Source: Micromonospora parva (GTDB lineage: Bacteria; Actinomycetota; Actinomycetes; Mycobacteriales; Micromonosporaceae). From it: a stretch of DNA of 64,000 nt. The notes under the pieces are model-generated. The model ran no database searches and was not told where the DNA came from. It was given only the letters and a program-made list of their open reading frames with translations. Numbering within the stretch: the first letter of the stretch is position 1; the number at the start of each line of letters is the position of its first letter. A program made the position numbers and the translations under genes. Positions 60,207-64,000 of the stretch are shown piece after piece. Where the stretch lies: the NCBI RefSeq assembly GCF_000718515.1, contig NZ_JNZS01000010.1, positions 186,001 through 250,000 of the forward strand, in the 5' to 3' direction.

Positions 60207-60647
60207 ATGGCGATCCAGCGGATGGACAACGTCCTCATCGTGGTCGAGGACCTTGACGCGGTCATCGCGTTCTTCGTCGAACTCGGCATGGAGGTGGAGG
60301 GGCGGGGGCCGGTCGAGGGGCGGTGGGTGGAGCGGGTCATCGGGATCGACGACGTCCGGCAGGAGGTGGCGATGCTGCGGACCCCGGACGGCCACGGCAA
60401 GGTCGAGTTGGCGATGTTCCACCGACCAGCGGCGATCATCACGGCACCGAGGGACGCGCCGGCGAACACGCTGGGCATTCGGCGGATCATGTTCGCCGTC
60501 GACGACATCGAGGACGTGGTCGCCCGGCTGCGCGGCCACGGCGCCGAACTGGTCGGCGAGGTGGAGCGGTACGAGGACATCTTCCGGCTCTGCTACGTCC
60601 GCGGCCCCGAGGGCATCGTCGTCGGCCTGGCCGAACAGCTCCGCTGA
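60207..60647 (+). CDS. VOC (glyoxalase/bleomycin-resistance fold) protein
   Basis: A 146-residue protein with two beta-alpha-beta-beta-beta units: MDNVLIVVEDLDAVIAFFVE and FAVDDIEDVVARLRGHGAEL. Metal-ligand candidates are the Glu in KVELAMFHRP and the Glu near the end (YVRGPEGIVVGLAEQL). It could be a dioxygenase, isomerase or binding protein. AGGGAGA precedes the ATG. It converges on the SDR gene, with a palindrome between them. Confidence 0.82.
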   Translation: MAIQRMDNVLIVVEDLDAVIAFFVELGMEVEGRGPVEGRWVERVIGIDDVRQEVAMLRTPDGHGKVELAMFHRPAAIITAPRDAPANTLGIRRIMFAVDDIEDVVARLRGHGAELVGEVERYEDIFRLCYVRGPEGIVVGLAEQLR

Positions 60648-60669
60648 CGCCGCCGCCGGTCGGTCCCAC

Positions 60670-60737
60670 CCGCACCACTTCACTGTTGTCGGGGCCTCGC
60701 GAGCGGCGCAGACCACTACATCAGTGAAGTAGTGCGG
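60670..60737. repeat. Long palindrome, family D, between convergent genes
   Basis: CCGCACCACTTCACTGTTGT (60670-60689) and ACATCAGTGAAGTAGTGCGG (60718-60737) are 20-bp arms with two mismatches around 28 nt. It may terminate both the VOC and SDR transcripts, or be a dispersed element. Confidence 0.8.
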
Positions 60738-60772
60738 CCCTTGGCGACGCCACGCCACCGCCGACGGCGGGC

Positions 60773-61492
60773 TCAGGAGATCAGGGTGCCGCCGTCCACC
60801 GTCACCACGGTCCCGGTGGCGTAGGTCGCCCGCAGGAGGTAGACGAACGCCTCGGCGACCTCCTCGGGCTCACCCACCCGACCGAGCGGAAGGGACTCGC
60901 TGAGCTGCGCGTACATCTGCTCTCGGGTTTCTTCGGGCAGGGAGTCCCACAGCGGTGAGCGGATCACGCCGGCGGAGACGGCGTTGACCCGGATCGGGGC
61001 GAGTTCGACGGCGAGCGCGCGGACCAGCGCGTCGATCGCCCCGGTGATGCTGGCCGCTACCGACCAGCCGGCGTTGGGCCGGTGGTTGGCGGTGCCGGTG
61101 GTGAGGGTGATCGACCCGCCGGGGCGCAGGTGCGGCAGTGCCGCGTTGACCGCCGACAGGGAGCCGAAGTAGCGCAGGTCGAAGGCGGTCCGGGCGGCGT
61201 CGAGGTCGAGGGCGTCGACGGCCATCAGCGCGAGGGGTTCCCCGGCGGTGTAGACGAGGTGGTCGAACGAGCCGAGGTCGCGGAACAGCCGGGACACGGC
61301 ACCCGGATCGGTGAGGTTGGCGACGTACCCCTGGGTGGTGGTCGGCAGGGTCGTCAGGGCGCGGTCCACGCTGCGCTGGTTGCTGGAGGCGACCACGACC
61401 TGGGCGCCCTCGCGGGCGGCGCGGGCGGCGGTGGCGAGGCCGATCCCCGAGGTTCCGCCGAGTACGACGACGCGCTTGTCGATGAGGGTCAT
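60773..61492 (-). CDS. Short-chain dehydrogenase/reductase-like protein
   Basis: A 239-residue Rossmann-fold SDR: VVVLGGTSGIGLATAARA with the TGxxxGxG cofactor loop, FDHLVYTAGEPLALM with the NAG-like motif, and RVNAVSAGVIRSPLWDSLPE. The catalytic YxxxK is replaced by VAASI in GWSVAASITGAIDALVRALA, a feature of one SDR branch, so classic proton transfer is not possible as written. GGAAGGA precedes the ATG. It diverges from a LysR gene and is its likely target. Confidence 0.85.
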   Translation of the reverse strand: MTLIDKRVVVLGGTSGIGLATAARAAREGAQVVVASSNQRSVDRALTTLPTTTQGYVANLTDPGAVSRLFRDLGSFDHLVYTAGEPLALMAVDALDLDAARTAFDLRYFGSLSAVNAALPHLRPGGSITLTTGTANHRPNAGWSVAASITGAIDALVRALAVELAPIRVNAVSAGVIRSPLWDSLPEETREQMYAQLSESLPLGRVGEPEEVAEAFVYLLRATYATGTVVTVDGGTLIS

Positions 61493-61579
61493 GATCGTGT
61501 CCTTCCGGGTCGGGTGATGGAGACGGCTACCACCGTGCTCCGCCGGGAACGTCCGCGTCCAAGACCTCTTTCACCTCCT

Positions 61580-61622
61580 GTGATGCCCGTTGGGCATCAC
61601 TCCACTCATACCCGTCGGGTAT
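61580..61622. promoter_or_regulatory. Two palindromic LysR-type boxes
   Basis: ATGCCCGTTGGGCAT (61583-61597, extending to GTGATGCCC/GGGCATCAC) and ATACCCGTCGGGTAT (61608-61622) are perfect palindromes with the same consensus ATRCCCGTYGGGYAT, 25 bp apart start to start, in the SDR/LysR intergenic region. Confidence 0.75.
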
Positions 61623-61660
61623 CGTGGAACCGCCCGGAGCGGCAACCGGACGGGGGCGCT

Positions 61661-62566
61661 GTGGACGTCGATCTGCGCAAGCTCCGCTACTTCGTGGCGG
61701 TCGCGGAGGAGCTGCACTTCGGTCGGGCCGCCGCCCGGCTGCACATCGCCCAGCCGGTCCTGTCACGGCAGATCCGGGCGTTCGAGCACGAACTGCGCGC
61801 CGAGCTCTTCGTTCGGGACCGCCGCTCCACGGTGCTGACCGAGGCCGGTCGGCAGCTGCTGACCGACGCCCGTGCGCTGCTCGCCTCGGCGGAGGCCCTA
61901 CGGCGGCGGGTGCAGCGGGCCGCCCACGGCAGGCCGACGTTCACCATCGCGTTCATGCCCGGCCTGCTCGTCACCGCCGACGCCCGCGCCATCGGCCAGC
62001 GACACCCCGACCTGGCCGTCAACGTCGTCCGGACCTCCTTCGACGACCAGGCCGACATCGTCCGTGACGGGCGCGCGGACGTCAGTTACGTCCGGCTTCC
62101 GGTCGACCAGCGCGGCCTGCGCCTGCGGCCACTGTTCAGCGAACCCCGCGTCGTCGTCCTGCCCACCGATCACCGGCTGGCCGGCAAGGAGTCGGTCGAC
62201 CTCGCCGAGCTGGCCGGGGAACGGCTGTTGCAGGACCCGGACGCGGTGCCGGAGTGGCGGGACCTGCCGAACCGTCCCATCGACAGCGACCCTCGCCCTC
62301 GGCCCGCGCTGAACTCCGTCGAGGAGAAGCTGGAGCATGTCGCCGCGTACGCCGGGACGGTGATCCTGCCGCTGTCGACGGCGACGTTCTACACCAGACC
62401 GGACGTCGTTCACGTGCCCGTCGCCGACCTCGGCCCCAACCAGGTGTGCCTGGCCTGGGCCGAGGACAACCGGTCACCGCTGGTGCACGAGTTCGTCGAC
62501 CTCGCGGCGCCACCACCGGGTGATCGGTGCCAAGGAGGGTCAGGCGCTCCGGAAGGTCTCGCGTAG
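61661..62566 (+). CDS. LysR family transcriptional regulator
   Basis: A 301-residue LysR: LRKLRYFVAVAEELHFGRAA and LHIAQPVLSRQIRAFEHELR form the winged helix (residues 5-60); the effector domain follows (about 90-295; VVVLPTDHRLAGKESVDLAE). It is transcribed away from the SDR gene, with two matching palindromes between, the classical LysR layout. The GTG is chosen because GTG matches the family start; GGGGGCG lies just upstream. Its 3' end overlaps the converging epimerase gene by 27 bp. Confidence 0.9.
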   Translation: MDVDLRKLRYFVAVAEELHFGRAAARLHIAQPVLSRQIRAFEHELRAELFVRDRRSTVLTEAGRQLLTDARALLASAEALRRRVQRAAHGRPTFTIAFMPGLLVTADARAIGQRHPDLAVNVVRTSFDDQADIVRDGRADVSYVRLPVDQRGLRLRPLFSEPRVVVLPTDHRLAGKESVDLAELAGERLLQDPDAVPEWRDLPNRPIDSDPRPRPALNSVEEKLEHVAAYAGTVILPLSTATFYTRPDVVHVPVADLGPNQVCLAWAEDNRSPLVHEFVDLAAPPPGDRCQGGSGAPEGLA

Positions 62567-63451
62567 CGCCGGGTCCAGCGGGCGGCCACTCGTCGGCTCG
62601 ATGAACAGGTCGGCGAGCAGGAGATCGCCCAGGTAGGTCGGGTTCACCCCGGACTCCTTGCGGCCGAGGGCCTGCGCCGCACCGCCGAGTCGCAGGGCGG
62701 CCCGCGCCGCGCCGGCCGGCAGGCGGCCGACCCGGCGGGGCCGGCCGACCGCCGCGGCGATGCGCGCGAGCATGTCGTGCCAGCTGAGGTTCTCGTCGGC
62801 GACCGGGAGGTCGGCGCCGCTGGCCTGCTCCAGGGCGTCGACGGCGACCTCGGCCACGCTGCGCGCGGAGGCCGCGGCGCTGCCGCCGACCGGGGCGACC
62901 AGCGGGGTACGCGAGCGCGCCCACCGGTCCAGCGGACCGGCCCAGTTGGGCAGCCGGTCGCCGGCCCGACCGAAGACGAAAGGCAGTTCGAGGACGGCGA
63001 CCGGCAGGCCCTCGCCGGCGGCGGCCCGCCCCTCCCGGGCCTGCTCCAGGCGACACCGGATGTACGTGTGCCGCTCGGCCAGGCGCCACTGGGGGTGGAG
63101 CCGGTCGAAGTAGGTGTAGTAGGAGCCCATCACCACGCCCCGGGTGAGACCTTCCAGGCGGGCGGCGGTGAACAGGCGTACCACCGGGTCGACGTTGTCG
63201 CGGCGGAACTCCGGATAGATTGGCTTGGGCAGCGGCCGTTGCTCGTCGGTGCGGGTGGCGTACACGACACCGTCGTGACCGGCGAGCACCTGCCGCAGGT
63301 CCTCGATCGAGGCGGACCCGACATCGAGCAGATGGTCGACGCCCGGCTGGGCGGTACGCGCCACAGTTGTCGCGGCGTGGCCACGCTCCCGCAGGACGTC
63401 CACCACGTGAGCGCCGATCAGGCCGCTGCCACCCACCACGAGAATGCGCAC
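62540..63451 (-). CDS. NAD(P)-dependent epimerase/dehydratase-like protein (extended SDR)
   Basis: A 303-residue extended SDR: ILVVGGSGLIGAHVVDVLRE with GGxxGxxG at the start, HLLDVGSASIEDLRQVLAGH with the Asp that meets the cofactor, and a YxxxK-like site (YTYFDRLHPQWRLAERHTYI) that is not clear. The C-terminus matches sugar-nucleotide epimerase-like members. The GTG at 63451 lies at the Rossmann start. It diverges from the partial gene at the right edge across 173 bp. Confidence 0.82.
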   Translation of the reverse strand: MRILVVGGSGLIGAHVVDVLRERGHAATTVARTAQPGVDHLLDVGSASIEDLRQVLAGHDGVVYATRTDEQRPLPKPIYPEFRRDNVDPVVRLFTAARLEGLTRGVVMGSYYTYFDRLHPQWRLAERHTYIRCRLEQAREGRAAAGEGLPVAVLELPFVFGRAGDRLPNWAGPLDRWARSRTPLVAPVGGSAAASARSVAEVAVDALEQASGADLPVADENLSWHDMLARIAAAVGRPRRVGRLPAGAARAALRLGGAAQALGRKESGVNPTYLGDLLLADLFIEPTSGRPLDPALRETFRSA

Positions 63452-63624
63452 GGTGCATCGTCCACTCTGGAACCCACTCCTTGTCAAGCGTCTGCCGCTG
63501 CGGCGGCGGCAGCCGACGGGCTGCTCCGGCGCGGGTCGACAACCGGTGAGGATGCCGTCCACACCCCGACATTCGCCTAGATTCGAGGGTGCGGGACACC
63601 ATCACTGGCGAAACGGGGTTGAGG

Positions 63625-64000
63625 ATGCCGGATCCGCGCGCTTTCTGGCTGGACGAGCAGTTCGACCGCGAGCACGGCGTCGAGGGGCGCGGCCGGTACG
63701 AGGCCGAGGTGCTGCGGCGGATCGACGACTTCGCCGACACCTGGGGCGACTTCGCGCCGGTGGCGTTCGCGGTGACGGCCTGGCGGCTGGCCACCGAGCT
63801 GTCGCCGGGCTTCGTCCGCTGGCACCGGCGGATCATCTCGGCGACCTGCGCCCGCAGCCCCTGGGACGGCAGCCTGGTCTGTGCGGTGACGGTGGCCTCC
63901 CGCTGGCCGGCCGAGCTGACCTGGACCAAGCAGTGGCAGCGCGACCGTGGTTGGCAGGACTGGCCCCAGATGTTCGGCCAGTTCACCACACCCACCGAGC
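63625..64000 (+). CDS. Hypothetical protein, cut by the right window edge
   Basis: An ATG behind GGGTTGAGG opens a frame running off the window: MPDPRAFWLDEQFDREHGVE, then VAFAVTAWRLATELSPGFVR and VTVASRWPAELTWTKQWQRD. It is rich in Trp, Phe and Arg and looks coding. No family recognised in the 125 residues seen. Confidence 0.6.
   Translation, partial: MPDPRAFWLDEQFDREHGVEGRGRYEAEVLRRIDDFADTWGDFAPVAFAVTAWRLATELSPGFVRWHRRIISATCARSPWDGSLVCAVTVASRWPAELTWTKQWQRDRGWQDWPQMFGQFTTPTE

Overview
The window looks like chromosomal DNA of a high-GC actinomycete, most likely Micromonosporaceae (Micromonospora or a close relative). The evidence is very high third-position GC, many GTG starts, a mycothiol ligase (mshC) inside the conserved actinobacterial phosphatase/DUF3090/SCO1664-like/mshC run, a second SecA (SecA2), an F420-type luciferase-like oxidoreductase, a GAF-ANTAR regulator and EspC/WXG100-type genes. 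The genus is an inference from gene content. I see no rRNA, tRNA, insertion sequence, integrase, CRISPR array or recognisable biosynthetic cluster.

Layout. 0-14.5 kb: the end of secA2, a GAF-ANTAR regulator, small metabolic and hypothetical genes, a cysteine dioxygenase/rhodanese pair, two paralogous orphan winged-helix proteins, a DksA-like zinc-finger protein, two DUF72 genes, and a four-fold Gly/Asp/His repeat peptide followed 9 bp later by a JmjC/cupin-4 hydroxylase. 14.6-19.4 kb: a minus-strand cassette of a small helical protein, a Pro/Gly-rich protein, a soluble FtsK/SpoIIIE ATPase and a coiled-coil membrane protein. 19.5-27.4 kb: NYN nuclease-like gene, ClpC-like unfoldase operon with DUF3140, LysR, hemerythrin, M20 peptidase and hypotheticals. 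27.4-31.6 kb: a divergent type VII secretion-like locus. 31.7-36.4 kb: aldo/keto reductase, LLM oxidoreductase, uppP and a sugar transporter.

36.5-44.7 kb is a complete urea/ammonium module in one direction: ureA-ureB-ureC, ureE-ureF-ureG-ureD, a urea channel, and an ammonium transporter with a C-terminal PII-like domain. Urea enters by the channel, urease releases ammonia, and the Amt protein handles ammonium. 45.7-49.2 kb is the mycothiol-ligase run. 49.6-55.1 kb holds a GntR regulator, a PAC2 protein and cobalamin-dependent methionine synthase (metH). 55.2-64 kb is a looser set: DUF885 peptidase-like protein, PadR plus PspC-domain pair, a metallo-beta-lactamase-fold protein, small unknown genes in a lower-GC pocket, a VOC protein, a divergent SDR/LysR pair, an epimerase, and a partial gene at the right edge.

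Three window-wide patterns stand out. First, several intergenic gaps carry long imperfect palindromes of four types; one type (TGATCGACTCG ends) occurs at 2.6, 14.5 and 49.3 kb next to GC-rich tandem repeats. Second, at least a dozen starts are preceded by a -10-like hexamer exactly 6-7 nt upstream with no ribosome binding site, which suggests leaderless mRNAs. Third, the repeat-peptide/JmjC hydroxylase pair at 12.8-14.4 kb has the layout of a substrate/modifying-enzyme system and is the best candidate here for an undescribed system.
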